A DNA stretch of 64,000 bases, from contig RPFO01000050.1 in assembly GCA_009746045.1 (NCBI GenBank), positions 4,006,949 through 4,070,948 of the forward strand, read 5' to 3'. A program made the translations under genes and the position numbers. This stretch comes from Mesostigma viride (taxonomy: Eukaryota > Streptophyta > Mesostigmatophyceae > Mesostigmatales > Mesostigmataceae). The notes beneath the pieces were generated by a model, which saw only the letters and a program-made list of their open reading frames with translations, had not been told where the DNA came from and ran no database searches. The first letter of the stretch is position 1. Each line of letters starts with the position of its first letter. Below are positions 43,968-56,700 of the stretch, one piece after another.

Positions 43968-46900
43968 TCACGGAATGACACGGAGCTTGCGCAGGCTCGC
44001 AAAGAGTGCCAGCATGCTCTTCTCGGTGTCGTGGTACTCGAGGAACCCCTCCTTGCGGGCGCGCGACATGCTCGTAATGCACTCCTGCGTGCGGCCGAGG
44101 TCCGCGTCCACGTGCCACCAACCTGCCATGATCACACGGCCATACGATGGAGCAAACCAGGACGACAGAGGCAGGTGACGTATACGGAATAAGTGAGTAA
44201 GTCTGGGTCCACGTGCCACCAACCTGCACGGCATCAGGTCAAAGGAAGCGGTTTATAGCAACCGAGCCAGGCTATAGGCAGGCTACCCCATTGATTCAGT
44301 GATTAAGGTCCGCCTCCTTCAACCTGCCATGATAGTTAACGATAGGATGAAATGAACTAGGACATCATGGGCAGGTGGGGCATACAAATAAGTGAATCAG
44401 GTTTGCGTTCAGGTGCCACAAACCTGCAATTGCATGAGGGTGGTAGGATGCGGCAAACCAGGACATGATAGACAGGTTACCAAATGCATTCACCTGAATC
44501 CATGGCCCCACTGGAAGTTCACAGAGCACACGAAGTCGAGAAATGATGGTGCCTTTGCTAGTGAACTGCCGCTGGCTAGTCTACCCAAAAATGCCAAGTC
44601 AAACCAAATGAGACACAAAAGTGCTGTGTTGCACTAAGTGTGCAGCGGGAACATCCTTGCAGGCTCGGTTTCTTGGGGTAGATTGAATGGACTTGCACAG
44701 TGGCATGGCAAACATCACTGGTTTGAGGAAGGATATTGTGCCCTCCAGATGTTTGCTGAAGGCACTTGTTTGCTAGATTGATTGAGTCACAGCTATGTGC
44801 CCAGTACAACAATGTCCAAAGGGAAACATTCATTACGACACAACAAAACCATTTCAACGTGTATGAGGAACCCCATACTAAGCTTGAGTAAACTTCATTT
44901 GTTTACAGGCTGTGAGTCCACAGGAGCTTCATGATCAGTTCAAGGTGCTGTAGAGCATGATGTGATGCGAGTAGAAGGAACACCCACACCTGCCAGCTGC
45001 CCCATCATACCACGCTGGAGAATGTGCTCTTGCTTAGATGTTGATGGCAGTAGGTAAAGGCGATTGCAATGTCGTAAAGGAGATCACCCACCTGCCAGCT
45101 GTCGCAGTGTGTACTTCTGCAGGCCATGCTTCTCTACCAGCTCCTGCCACGCGGCCTCCATGTTGAACACTTCCTGCGAAGCACCACAGAAAGAATGAAG
45201 ATGATGAACAGTTGTCTCCTTGATGATAACGAGTAAGCCAAACAAGTACACACCAAAGTTTGCACAGTAGAAGTACACACCAAAGTTGCACATAGAAGTA
45301 CACACCAAAGTTTGCACGGCACAACATTTCCTGATGCACTGCATATATATGGCATACACAGCATGGTTTGCACGTCCTGCATTTATTGCATTCATTCCAA
45401 TTTCCACGTTTCGAACAACTTGCATGCTTTGCATGGTTTGCATGCTTTGCATGGTTTGCATGCTTTGCATGGTTTGCATGCTTTGCATGCTTTGCATGGT
45501 TTGCATGCTTTGCATGGTTTGCATGCTTTGCATGTAGAGCATAGATTCCATGTTTTGCATGTATTCCATGATAGGTGCTAAAGTGAAGGTCCATGGGAGT
45601 GCCTTTCTACCAGAGAAACAAGTTTATTACAATAAGTGTGAGCAGGCTTTAACAGTTGAGTCTAGCCACACCCTCAAAATCATTGTACGAGTCATTGTGA
45701 AGTTAGGCCAGCTCACCATGCTGGGGCCCAGCAAATGCCCCATTGGTCCAATCTTGTCCCCAACAGCAGCCAGGGTGGGTGGGTAAGAGCTGCAAAAAGG
45801 CCTCTCTAAGCTTCACCCCTCTAAGTACGTGTGAAAATGAATAACAAAGCACATGCTCTCAAGGCGCCGCGCCCCCCTCAAGAGGGCGGGCACGGTTGAC
45901 AGTAGGCACTAGTACCGGTGCAACGCCGGTCCTCTTCTACTCTAGTCCTACGTCACACAAGCACCTCACATGGTGTAGGTGACGTACGGTAGAGCTGCAC
46001 TACAGGCGGCAGATCGGCCCCCTATAAGCCTGCCGCAACACAACTATAAAATCAGCAGACAGCTCAGAAATTTCGCACACCTTGCATTTAAAGCATGTTT
46101 TGCATATATTGCATCTAGTCCATGTTGGGAAATAGCTGGAAAATCATAAGCTTTTGCGGTTTGACGTATTCGCCTTACGTTACCCATGAACGTTCCGCAC
46201 GTCACCTTTTACGTCTACCTCAGGTTCTACCTCGCCCTTTTTGCCATTTTACGCGTGTAAGTTACGTCAACCCCCTGACCCCCTGTACGCTCAGCCCTGA
46301 CCGTGAGCCACCCTTAATAAATGCCGTGACTTACCCCCATGAGGACTTGCGTCTTGGTGGGCGGGTCAGTGGGCGGGAGAGGTGCCAGCTCGAACCAGTT
46401 CGCGATGGCCGCCCACAGGTGCTTCCACCGCACGACGTCACCGTTGACCACGTTGAATGCCCGGTTGCCCGCGCGCTTTGCGGTCGTGCACCAGTGAGCC
46501 ATGGACGCGATCTGGGTCGCGTCCGTCAGGTCACAGAGGCAGTTGTACCAGTAGTCGGAACCGGGGAAAATGAAGGGCAGATTCTTGGCCTTGCAGAGCG
46601 ACGCGTACACCGCGATCGAAACGCCGATGGTCATGTTGTTGCCGGGGCTGGGGGCGTGCGACAGTCCGCCAGAGAAGAGCGAAAAAAATTCAACAGAGAG
46701 AGACTTAAAGTAAAGCCAAATACTACTATCAGGTCATTTTGTTGCCGGGGCTGGGGGCGTGCGACAGTCCGCCAGAAAAGAGCAATAAATAAATGAACTG
46801 CAATAAACAAGAGCACTAAGGGATTACGATAGTAAAACTCAATAAATTGTTGCCGGGGCTGGTTGGTGGGGTAACAGCGCGGCCATTCACGCAGAGTAAG

Positions 46901-49900
46901 GAGAAGGGGGCAGAGCTGATAGGGCCAGCAGGATAAAGGCAGGGTTGTTGCCCGGGCTGTTCAGCCAGACGATGCAAGTAGAGCATCAGACATACCACGT
47001 CATATGGAAAATTGTTTTTAACAAAAAAGGATGTAATAACATTTCACAATAACTAGTTGTGCAAGGGCTAGTAACGATGATGGCCATCCGGCTGCCAGGG
47101 CTGGCAAGTGAGAAAGCACCAAATATGCAGCAGAGCTAAGGGGGGGGAAATGTCGCATGGGATCAGCCGAGGAGACGACAGGCAGCGATGTGCATGTACG
47201 TAGATGTGTGTGTGTGTGTGTCTATGCACGTAGATGAAGCAGAGGAAACGGCAGGCAGACTTTTGTGTGTGTGCTTAGCTAGATGGAACCGCGTATCGGA
47301 GAACAGCCGGGGACAGGAAGGGTTGTTTCCAAAATGGGCACATGCAGCAGAGATAATCAGTGAGACTTAGTACAGTGGCAGCTTAAACCTATTTAACCAT
47401 AGTCCCAAATGCATGCGGAGCCGGCAATGCTTGTGAGACACACTAAGGTCATAATCAACTACCATGCTACGGAGCCCTTCCCTTGCTAGGATGTGAGGGG
47501 AGCAGTGAGGCCATGCTAGCGGCAGCAATGTGCACTACGGTCGCAACTAGTTACAAATAGGCTACGGCCCTTCCCTTGCTGGGATGTGATTGGGAACAGT
47601 GGGGGCACGCTAGCGGCAGCTTCTGCATGCGAAGTCGATGAGGGTGTGCCTAGGTGGCCGCAGCACTTTCCACGCTGGTACAACTGCCACACTCATATAA
47701 GCACCACCACCACACTATACTCCTACAACCCACGCAAAGCCGATGATGGTGTGCGGCCGCAGCACCGTCCACGCGAAGTTGTGCTCCTTTGCCAGGGCGA
47801 ACAAAATGTCCTCCTGGTCGTAGTAGAAGTTGGGCCCCCGTGTGCGTGGCAGGGACTCCTTGAAGGGATCCACCCAGCCGCTGCTGCCGCCGAACCCAGG
47901 CTTGCCAAACTCCTCAAAGCTGCGGCGGACAGGGGGTCCGGGCGGGTAGTTGAGCCGGATAGTGAACAGCGAGATTTTCTTAGCACACTTGGCAAGAGAT
48001 TTTCTTATCACTATTGCAGCTGCGACGAAGCAATCTGGGCGTGGTCGCAGGTACAGGTAATGAGCATCCTGAGCACTGAGGGTGAAAGAGAATGAAAAAA
48101 AAGTTGCTTATATGTTCTCATGTGGAGAGCTTTCGAACTGTGGAGTTTCAGCACAGCTTTCAACAGATGTGGTGCTGTTTCCCATGTTGGTGTCCAAGGA
48201 CTGCCAGCTGATGTCTGATACGAGAGCCATTGCAGACGACGCCCCCGTGCTGGTGCATGGAAGCAAATACCTGATACTCCCGATACTACCTCATCCCGAC
48301 AATACGTAATACCTGATACTCGATGGCCGCTGCTACTCGATTGACGCAAGTAACATGTCAGGATGCTGTTGTTGGCTTGCTGCGCCAAGAACGCCAGAGG
48401 CCTAATATCTTTTGGTGGCCGCAAACAAGCATCGTGCGTTAGGTGCTGCCACAACCAAGACTGAGCAAGGTCGCTGGAACCCCGCTTTAGCACACATAAA
48501 AATGAGGGCATGGCCATTCGCTAGCAGATGACTGGCAATAGGCGCCATGCAGGCAGAGGCGTGGGGAAAGATACACACAGGGGGCACAAACGGAGGCGGG
48601 CGGATGGAGCAGTGCAGTGGGGGGCAGACGTGACGGACGGCAGAGGCGGGCAGATGTGACGGATGGCTGAGACGGGCAGATGTGATGGACGGCAGAGGTG
48701 GGCAGACGTGACGGACGGGCAGACGGACGATCGCCGATGAGAACGTTCAGTTAGTTCGCAAGAAGACAGGTGAGGAGAGGGGGGCAAGGGGAAAAGGTAT
48801 TTGAATAGGGTACGGGAGGCAAGGGTACATGGCAGATGCCAACCTAGTGCCATCCCCCCCCATGTGTTTGTGTGTGTCTGTGGTGCCACCCCCCCATGTG
48901 TGTGTGGTGCGTCTGCCAGCCCCTCATGTGTGTGTATCAGTTTTTAGTGTGCCCCACCTCCCCATGTACTGCCGTGTGCGCGCCTCGCCCCTGCATGTGT
49001 GTGTGTGTGAATCCGGTCACTCAAGTATGGACTGTGTGTGCGTGCTGCGTGTCTCACCTCCCCATGTAATGCTTTGTGCCGGTCACCAGCATGACCTGCT
49101 TCAGCACGGGGCCCGACTGGGCGATCGCTGCCTCCAGCGCGTTGGTGAGCTGTCCGGGGAGGGAGGTCCAGTAACATGGAGTGGAATACTTGGAGGTTTA
49201 TTAGTACGGTCATCTTGTAGAGTAATTGGCAGGAGATAGACGGCAGAATTCAACATATTCAAGAGCGCAGGAGATAGACGGCAAGATTCCAGTGCATCCA
49301 TGAGCTGCCAAAAGGCAGGGCTGCTATGAGAACCTCTGGCTTGCTTACACAGGGTGCATTTTTTAATATTTTCCCCTAAGATACCTCAGGGAAAAGTTTG
49401 TGGGTAGACATCGAGGGTGGACAGCGAGCGTGTTTGTAGTCTTTTCTCTTTTTTTGGAAGGCGGGCCGCCCTTGCAGGAACCGAACAAATGGTGGCCTTG
49501 GAGCGATGGACAAGAAAGCAGCATCCGGCACGTTACTACCATCATTGCTAGCTTCCTTTCAAAGCGCAAAGGAAGTTGCAAATGCGACCCCTTATCCATC
49601 AAACTAAGAGGGTTAAAATACAGGCTCAGTGCTGCTACTTCAACAATTGCATCCTATTTGAAGGATGCCGTGGAGTGCATGGGCCAGTACGGGCGAGCGT
49701 TGGACCGACTTCAGGCACAGTGATGCTCACCATGCTGGTGTTCAGGCTGATGTTCTCCTTCTCATCTTCTCCCATGGCCCACGTCGCATAGAAGACGTGT
49801 GTGAATGGGACGTCGCTGTGCTCGGCCACAGCCTTTTTGCAGGAAGGACCATCCAGCAGATTCGCAGAGATGTGTTTCACCTCAGCAGGCAGGTGGGATG

Positions 49901-50045
49901 CTTTTCTCCTCGACAGGCCATACACCACGAATCCTTCGCCTATAAACTTCTGAGCGACTGCTGAGCCAATAATTCCAGTTACACCAACGATCAATATCAC
50001 GTTTTGCTGCCCTGAAGAGCTATCGTGTTTATGTCCGGCCTCCAT
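43968..50045 (-). CDS. PRISE-type enone reductase (progesterone 5-beta-reductase / iridoid synthase-like)
   Basis: NADPH-dependent short-chain dehydrogenase of the PRISE family, which reduces activated C=C bonds of enones; the natural substrate cannot be told. Six exons: 50045-49731, 49149-49058, 47919-47734, 46647-46335, 45173-45092, 44122-43968; GT-AG, phases fit, 380 aa (family about 390). The dinucleotide motif GVTGIIG (21-27), YGLSRR, the family signature YATWA (86-90), TGTKHYMG with catalytic Lys131, and NFYYDQEDIL with catalytic Tyr168 are all present. The loop between Lys and Tyr is about 5 residues longer (GFGGSSGW) than in Digitalis P5betaR. The NFYY and PGNNMTIG segments support exons 3 and 4. 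Five of its splice sites have echoes in the introns. Divergent from the Dabb gene. Confidence 0.94.
44109..44500 (-). repeat. Four ~100-bp repeats containing the PRISE exon 6 acceptor
   Basis: cacgtgccaccaacctgc (first bases of exon 6 and its AG) at 44109-44126 recurs at 44210-44227 identically and, diverged, at about 44311-44327 and 44411-44427. The period is about 100 bp; the units also share caaaccaggac and agacaggt. Confidence 0.85.
45235..45325 (+). repeat. Short tandem repeat in PRISE intron 4
   Basis: Three units of agtacacaccaaagtttgca with one short variant, between exon 5 and the 18-bp array. Confidence 0.8.
45418..45545 (+). repeat. 18-bp minisatellite in PRISE intron 4
   Basis: About seven units of gcatgctttgcatggttt with 9-bp half-unit variation. 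Similar tgttttgcat words are scattered to 46120. Confidence 0.9.
46636..46960 (-). repeat. Copies of PRISE exon 4 acceptor in intron 3
   Basis: gttgccggggctgggggcgt with the next 20 bp (46639-46676) is repeated at 46741-46778 almost unchanged, then shorter at 46849-46862 and 46945-46959 (gttgcccgggctg). Each keeps the AG and the first coding bases (CCCCGGCAACA on the gene strand). Confidence 0.85.
47460..47680 (-). repeat. Tandem repeats incl. PRISE exon 3 end copy
   Basis: 47467-47545 and 47563-47625 are two copies of a segment with cccttcccttgct and gctagcggcagc. The second runs into a diverged copy (47626-47680) of the exon 3 end at 47731-47785 (shared gatgatggtgtg/gatgagggtgtg, ggccgcagcac, tccacgc). 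Confidence 0.65.
48583..48740 (+). repeat. Imperfect minisatellite in PRISE intron 2
   Basis: About six units of ggcagatgtgacggacggca with variable spacing (26-29 bp). Confidence 0.85.
48855..49060 (-). repeat. Copies around PRISE exon 2 donor in intron 2
   Basis: cacctccccatgtaatgctt (exon 2 end with donor, 49055-49074) has a near copy at 48955-48974 (cacctccccatgtactgccg). Shorter cccccatgtgtgtg pieces occur at 48857, 48890, 48921 and 48990. Confidence 0.65.
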
Positions 50046-50726
50046 TGTGCAATCCAGAGGCCTGCGACCTATTGCACGGGGTATATGAGCTGTTATGAAC
50101 CCGGGACTCAAATGAATGCAGGCAGAAGCGGGGAGCAGGACTGGGAACCTAATTGGATGAAGCCTGGCCAACCCACATGGGAAATGAGAAGGCCGTCCGA
50201 GATCTTCTGCCTTGTGTTTCGTGGCCATTGAAGGACTTGGATTGTGGCCTCATTGCCCTGACTGGCAGCCCGCGAGAAGGACACCTGGCGCTTCCACGCC
50301 CGGTCCACTGACTCACCTTGATGCTGACGTCCCTGTCGCATGCCACGCGGCCACGCCCCGTCAATCCTGTCTGCATCCGGTTTCGTAGCGGCTTCGTACG
50401 GACACTGCAAGACTACAGGACGAAACGGATCATGTGCACGTTGCCCAGAACCACGAACGGCTCGGCATTCACATGTACTTGGACAAACGCCACGAAACGT
50501 GCACGAGCCGGGAAGCTGCCAAGCTGGACGTTATGTATGCCACGGTGGCACGCACCAGACATGGCGGAATGGCTGCGTCATTAGCTGGCACGGCTTTGCG
50601 GAGACGGTGAGAGACATGAACTAAGTGCAGGAAATAACAATGCTGCTCACGACGCGCGTGCTGCATCTTAGCTTCTGCGCGGTATTCTAGACAATTGACC
50701 TCTTCTGTGGGCAGATTTCTTTAAAT
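50046..50726. promoter_or_regulatory. Bidirectional promoter region, PRISE / Dabb
   Basis: 681 bp between two divergent start codons. No TATA or CCAAT box stands out; the assignment rests on layout. Confidence 0.45.
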
Positions 50727-53700
50727 ATGGCTTTCTGCACCTCTAAACTTGGTGCTGTGCCTAATTCACAACTCGGCCATCCGACTTTAACCATAGCAGC
50801 GGCAAGCCTGCCACCCAGGATGCTTTCCAAGACGGAAGCCAACCTTGGACGTTTACGAACGAGCTTCTGCAGTCTCCGCGCCTCCAGAATTACGAAATCT
50901 GGCCGGCTTTTGCAACGCAGTCCCGGCAACGGCACCTTGGTGCATTCGCGACGCGCTCATCGTGCGGGCACACCTGTGCAGACATGTGCCCTGGCAGCGG
51001 ATCGTGGCAGCATGTAAGCCCGAGTAGAGTCAACCATCGTAAATGCATACAAAGTTGAATTCCGTCTGTAACGAATACAGGTCATATTGATGTTCACCCG
51101 TGCCATATCTGTGCAGTTTGTAGGTGACAACCCGTAATTGACAAGGACGAACAGCAGATATCTTACCGTGCCAGCCTGCTCTGCGTTCCTGGCCGTTCTT
51201 GCCATGTGGCGGTTTGAGTAAACATTATGGTACCAGCATTCATGTGAAGTGTCTAGTGGCTTGAAGGCTGCCGCCGTCGACGTGGCCATAAAGTACCAAT
51301 AAGCGGCCATTTGGTCGAGGACGGTGATTTGGTACGGAGCAGGCGGCTAACATGTGCAACCTGTCTTCTGTGCTGCAGCTCCTTATCTGGTGTTTACCAT
51401 CATACTGCACCTAAGTTTACTCGGGATAGGCAGCTGCTATCCGTCTTTCCATAACATGATCCCTGTCATGATTCCAGGCATGGTGCATGTTTGGTGCCGC
51501 AGGGTCGTCCTATCATCCATGTATCCTTAAATTTCATGGGCCTCCTGATAGGCCTCTCGTTATGGCGCACCTTTGCGGCTCTCCACCCCATATCCCCATT
51601 AGCAGTTCTCCATCCCATGTCCCCATCAGCAGTTCTCCATCCCATATCCCCATTAGCGGTTTTCCATCCCATGTCCCCATCAGCAGTTTTCCATCCCATA
51701 TCCCCATCAGCAGTTTTCCATCCCATATCCCCATTAGCGGTTTTCCATCCCATATCCCATTAGCGGTTTTCCATCCCAGATCCCCATTAGCGGTTTTCCA
51801 TCCCATGTCCCCATTAGCAGTTTTCCATCCCATATCCCATTAGCGGTTTTCCATCCCATATCCCCATTAGCGGTTTTCCATCCCATATCCCCATTAGCGG
51901 TTTTCCATCCCATGTCCCCATAAGCAGTTTTCCATCCCATGTCCCCATTAGCGGTTTTCCATCCCATATCCCCATCAGCAGTTTTCCATCCCATATCCCC
52001 ATAAGCAGTTTTCCATCCCATATCCCATGAGCAGTTTTCCACCCCATGTCCCCATTAGCAGTTTTCCATCCCATATCCCATTAGCGGTTTTCCATCCCAT
52101 ATCCCCATCAGCAGTTTTCCATCCCATATCCCCATTAGCAGTTTTCCATCCCATATCCCATTAGCGGTTTTCCATCCCATGTCCCCATAAGCAGTTTTCC
52201 ATCCCATATCCCATTAGTGGTTTTCCATCCCAGATCCCCATTAGCGGTTTTCCATCCCATATCCCCATTAGCAGTTCTCCATCCCATGTCCCCATTAGCG
52301 GTTTTCCATCCCATATCCCCATCAGCAGTTTTCCATCCCATATCCCCATTAGCAGTTTTCCATCCCATATCCCATTAGCGGTTTTCCATCCCAGATCCCC
52401 ATTAGCAGTTTTCCATCCCATGTCCCCATTAGCAGTTTTCCATCCCATATCCCATTAGCGGTTTTCCATCCCATATCCCCATTAGCGGTTTTCCATCCCA
52501 TATCCCCATTAGCGGTTTTCCATCCCATGTCCCCATAAGCAGTTTTCCATCCCATATCCCATGAGCAGTTTTCCACCCCATGTCCCCATTAGCAGTTTTC
52601 CATCCCATGTCCCCATTAGCAGTTTTCCACCCCATATCCCCATCAGCAGTTTTCCATCCCATATCCCCATCAGCAGTTTTCCATCCCATATCCCCATTAG
52701 CAGTTTTCCATCCCATATCCCCATTAGCAGTTCTCCATCCCATATCCCATTAGCGGTTTTCCATTCCAGATCCCCATCAGCAGTTTTCCATCCCATGTCC
52801 CCATCAGCAGTTTTCCACCCCATATCCCCATCAGCAGTTTTCCATCCCATATCCCCATTAGCAGTTCTCCATCCCATGTCCCATTAGCGGTTTTCCATTC
52901 CAGATCCCTATCAGCAGTTTTCCATCCCATGTCCCCATTAGCGGTTTTCCATCCCATATCCCCATTAGCGGTTCTCCATCCCATATCCCCATCAGCAGTT
53001 TTCCATCCCATGTCCCATTAGCGGTTTTCCATTCCAGATCCCCATTAGCGGTTTTCCATCCCATATCCCCATCAGCAGTTTTCCATCCCATGTCCCATTA
53101 GCGGTTTTCCATTCCAGATCCCCATTAGCGGTTTTCCATCCCATATCCCCATCAGCAGTTTTCCATCCCATATCCCCATTAGCAGTTCTCCATCCCATGT
53201 CCCCATTAGCAGTTTTCCACCCCATATCCCCATCAGCAGTTTTCCATCCCATATCCCCATCAGCAGTTTTCCATCCCATATCCCCATCAGCAGTTTTCCA
53301 TCCCATATCCCCATTAGCAGTTCTCCATCCCATATCCCATTAGCGGTTTTCCATTCCAGATCCCCATCAGCAGTTTTCCATCCCATGTCCCCATCAGCAG
53401 TTTTCCACCCCATATCCCCATCAGCAGTTTTCCATCCCATATCCCCATTAGCAGTTCTCCATCCCATGTCCCATTAGCGGTTTTCCATTCCAGATCCCCA
53501 TCAGCAGTTTTCCATCCCATGTCCCCATTAGCGGTTTTCCATCCCATATCCCCATTAGCGGTTCTCCATCCCATATCCCCATCAGCAGTTTTCCATCCCA
53601 TATCCCCATTAGCAGTTTTCCACCCCATATCCCCATCAGCAGTTTTCCATCCCATATCCCCATTAGCGGTTTTCCATCCCATATCCCCATTAGCGGTTTT

Positions 53701-56700
53701 CCATCCCATGTCCCCATAAGCAGTTTTCCATCCCATATCCCATTAGCGGTTTTCCATTCCAGATCCCCATTAGCGGTTTTCCATCCCATATCCCCATTAG
53801 CGGTTTTCCATCCCATGTCCCCATAAGCAGTTTTCCATCCCATATCCCATTAGCGGTTTTCCATTCCAGATCCCCATTAGCGGTTTTCCATCCCATATCC
53901 CCATCAGCAGTTTTCCATCCCATATCCCCATTAGCAGTTCTCCATCCCATGTCCCATTAGCGGTTTTCCATTCCAGATCCCCATTAGCGGTTTTCCATCC
54001 CATATCCCATTAGCGGTTTTCCATCCCATATCCCCATTAGCGGTTTTCCATCCCATGTCCCCATCAGCAGTTTTCCATCCCATGTCCCATTAGCGGTTTT
54101 CCATTCCAGATCCCCATTAGCGGTTTTCCATCCCATATCCCATTAGCGGTTTTCCATCCCATATCCCCATTAGCGGTTTTCCATCCCATATCCCCATTAG
54201 CGGTTTTCCATCCCATGTCCCCATCAGCAGTTTTCCATCCCATATCCCCATTAGCGGTTTTCCATCCCATGTCCCCATCAGCAGTTTTCCATCCCATGTC
54301 CCCATTAGCGGTTTTCCATCCCATATCCCCATCAGCAGTTCTCCATCCCATATCCCCATCAGCAGTTTTCCATCCCATGTCCCCATCAGCAGTTTTCCAT
54401 CCCATATCCCATTAGCGGTTTTCCATCCCAGATCCCCATTAGCGGTTTTCCATCCCATATCCCCATTAGCGGTTTTCCATCCCATATCCCCATCAGCAGT
54501 TTTCCATCCCATATCCCATTAGCAGTTTTCCATCCCATATCCCATTAGCGGTTTTCCATCCCAGATCCCCATTAGCGGTTTTCCATCCCATATCCCATTA
54601 GCGGTTTTCCATCCCATGTCCCCATCAGCAGTTTTCCATCCCATGTCCCCATTAGCGGTTTTCCATCCCATATCCCCATTAGCAGTTCTCCATCCCATAT
54701 CCCATCAGCAGTTTTCCATCCCATATCCCCATTAGCAGTTTTCCATCCCATATCCCCATTAGCAGTTCTCCACCCCATGTCCCCATCAGCAGTTCTCCAT
54801 CCCATATCCCCATCAGCAGTTTTCCATCCCATGTCCCCATTAGCAGTTCTCCATCCCATGTCCCCATTAGCAGTTTTCCATCCCATATCCCATTAGTGGT
54901 TTTCCATCCCAGATCCCCATTAGCGGTTTTCCATCCCATGTCCCCATTAGCGGTTTTCCATCCCAGATCCCCATTAGCGGTTTTCCATCCCATATCCCAT
55001 TAGCGGTTTTCCATCCCATGTCCCCATTAGCAGTTTTCCATCCCATATCCCATTAGCGGTTGTCCATCCCATATCCCCATTAGCGGTTCTCCATCCCATG
55101 TCCCCATCAGCAGTTTTCCACCCCATATCCCCATGAGCGGTTTTCCATCCCATATCCCCATTAGCAGTTCTCCATCCCATATCCCCATCAGCAGTTTTCC
55201 ATCCCATGTCCCCATCAGCAGTTTTCCATCCCATATCCCCATTAGCGGTTTTCCATCCCATATCCCCGTCAGCAGTTTTCCATCCCATATCCCCAGTGCC
55301 GGTGGCTCACCCTCACAGAACTGGCGTGCAGTGCACGAAGTCCAACCCAGGGACATGCAAAGCTTCCTCAACCTAATGTCCGATTTCCCTGGGCAGGAAA
55401 CATCACTTCGGATTCCGGTGTGCGAGTTCATGCTGTAGCTTGACCATGTATTCGCGCAGAGCCCCATCGCACCGCCATGCAACGTGCTGGAGCGCCGATT
55501 GCGTGATGACACCGTTTTATTCTTGCGTTGGTTGCTTTTCCGTTGTGTACAGTCTGAACCTCTTCGCATGTGCGTCAGGCCGAGCACTGATTCCTGCATG
55601 CATGTGTTTTCTGCATGCCACATCACCGTAGCATGCGTACATCACCGTTCTTGACCACAGTTGCCCTTCTTGGACGCTGTCGTCCAACTCATCCAACTTC
55701 TCATGCAGATTCTCATGCATGGCATATGCCCACTTGTACCTAGACCCTTGAAATGCTGCACGTGCAATCGTGCACGCAGCACCATGCTGGAGCATGTCTC
55801 GTCTTGCTGCGTGCCCCCTTGAGTGCAATACGTGTCTATTTATAGCTGCCATGACATGACATACGATGCCATGCCACCCCATGCCATGACATGCCATGCC
55901 TGTGCGTGCAGCCCCGTGCTGGAGCATGTCGTACTGCTGCGCGTGCGTGCGTCGACTTCCCCTGAAGACGAACAGCAGATGATGGACCGGCTGTACGGGA
56001 CGCAGTACCTCTACCCTAAAGTCTTGTCCCTGACAATAGGTGAGCGCGATTTAGAAATGATGGACCGGCTGTACGGGACGCAGTACCTCTACCCTAAAGT
56101 CTTGTCCCTGACAATAGGTGAGCGCGATATAGAAATGATGGACCGGCTGTGCGAAACCACCCCAACGTGCTGCCATTCACGTGGTTAAGGGTTAATTAAA
56201 TAGTCATGTGCCTTTGTGGAGGGGTCATAAGTAATGGGCAGTACCTTTACCTGAAAGCACCATTCAAACCAGGATCGGCACGAACCTGTCAGTTAGGATT
56301 TACAGGTATAGAGACTCAACAAGACTCCACAGGATGCTCATGGTTGAAATGATATCATTTTCATACACACCACCAACGAGAAAAGAGTGCTGTTTCCTGG
56401 CTTCAGCACTCATCCGGTGGGTGCCAGGATGAAGTTCTGGTGGTGGCACTCTAGGTGGAGCCAATGCTGTGGCCTCGCGCAGCGCTATCAGTAGTGTGTT
56501 GTGTGCCCCGACGAGTTATGGGTCACTGCAGAGCCGTGGTTGTGTATTTAGAATGGTCTAGATATAGACAGCACCTTGGCAACAACTGCTGTTGATCGGG
56601 ACGAAGCGGCTCATGGCCTGGACGGAGTCCGGTTTCTTCTCCGATCTAGCATGCATAGACGGCCATCGACGATCCGCTTGTCTCTTCCCTGCTGTACATA

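Noticed and set aside
51466-55292. A family of Trp-Lys-Thr-rich repeat proteins on the minus strand
   Set aside because: 27-bp units give open frames by chance and the 26-bp units interrupt all of them; there is no start, end or flanking exon evidence.
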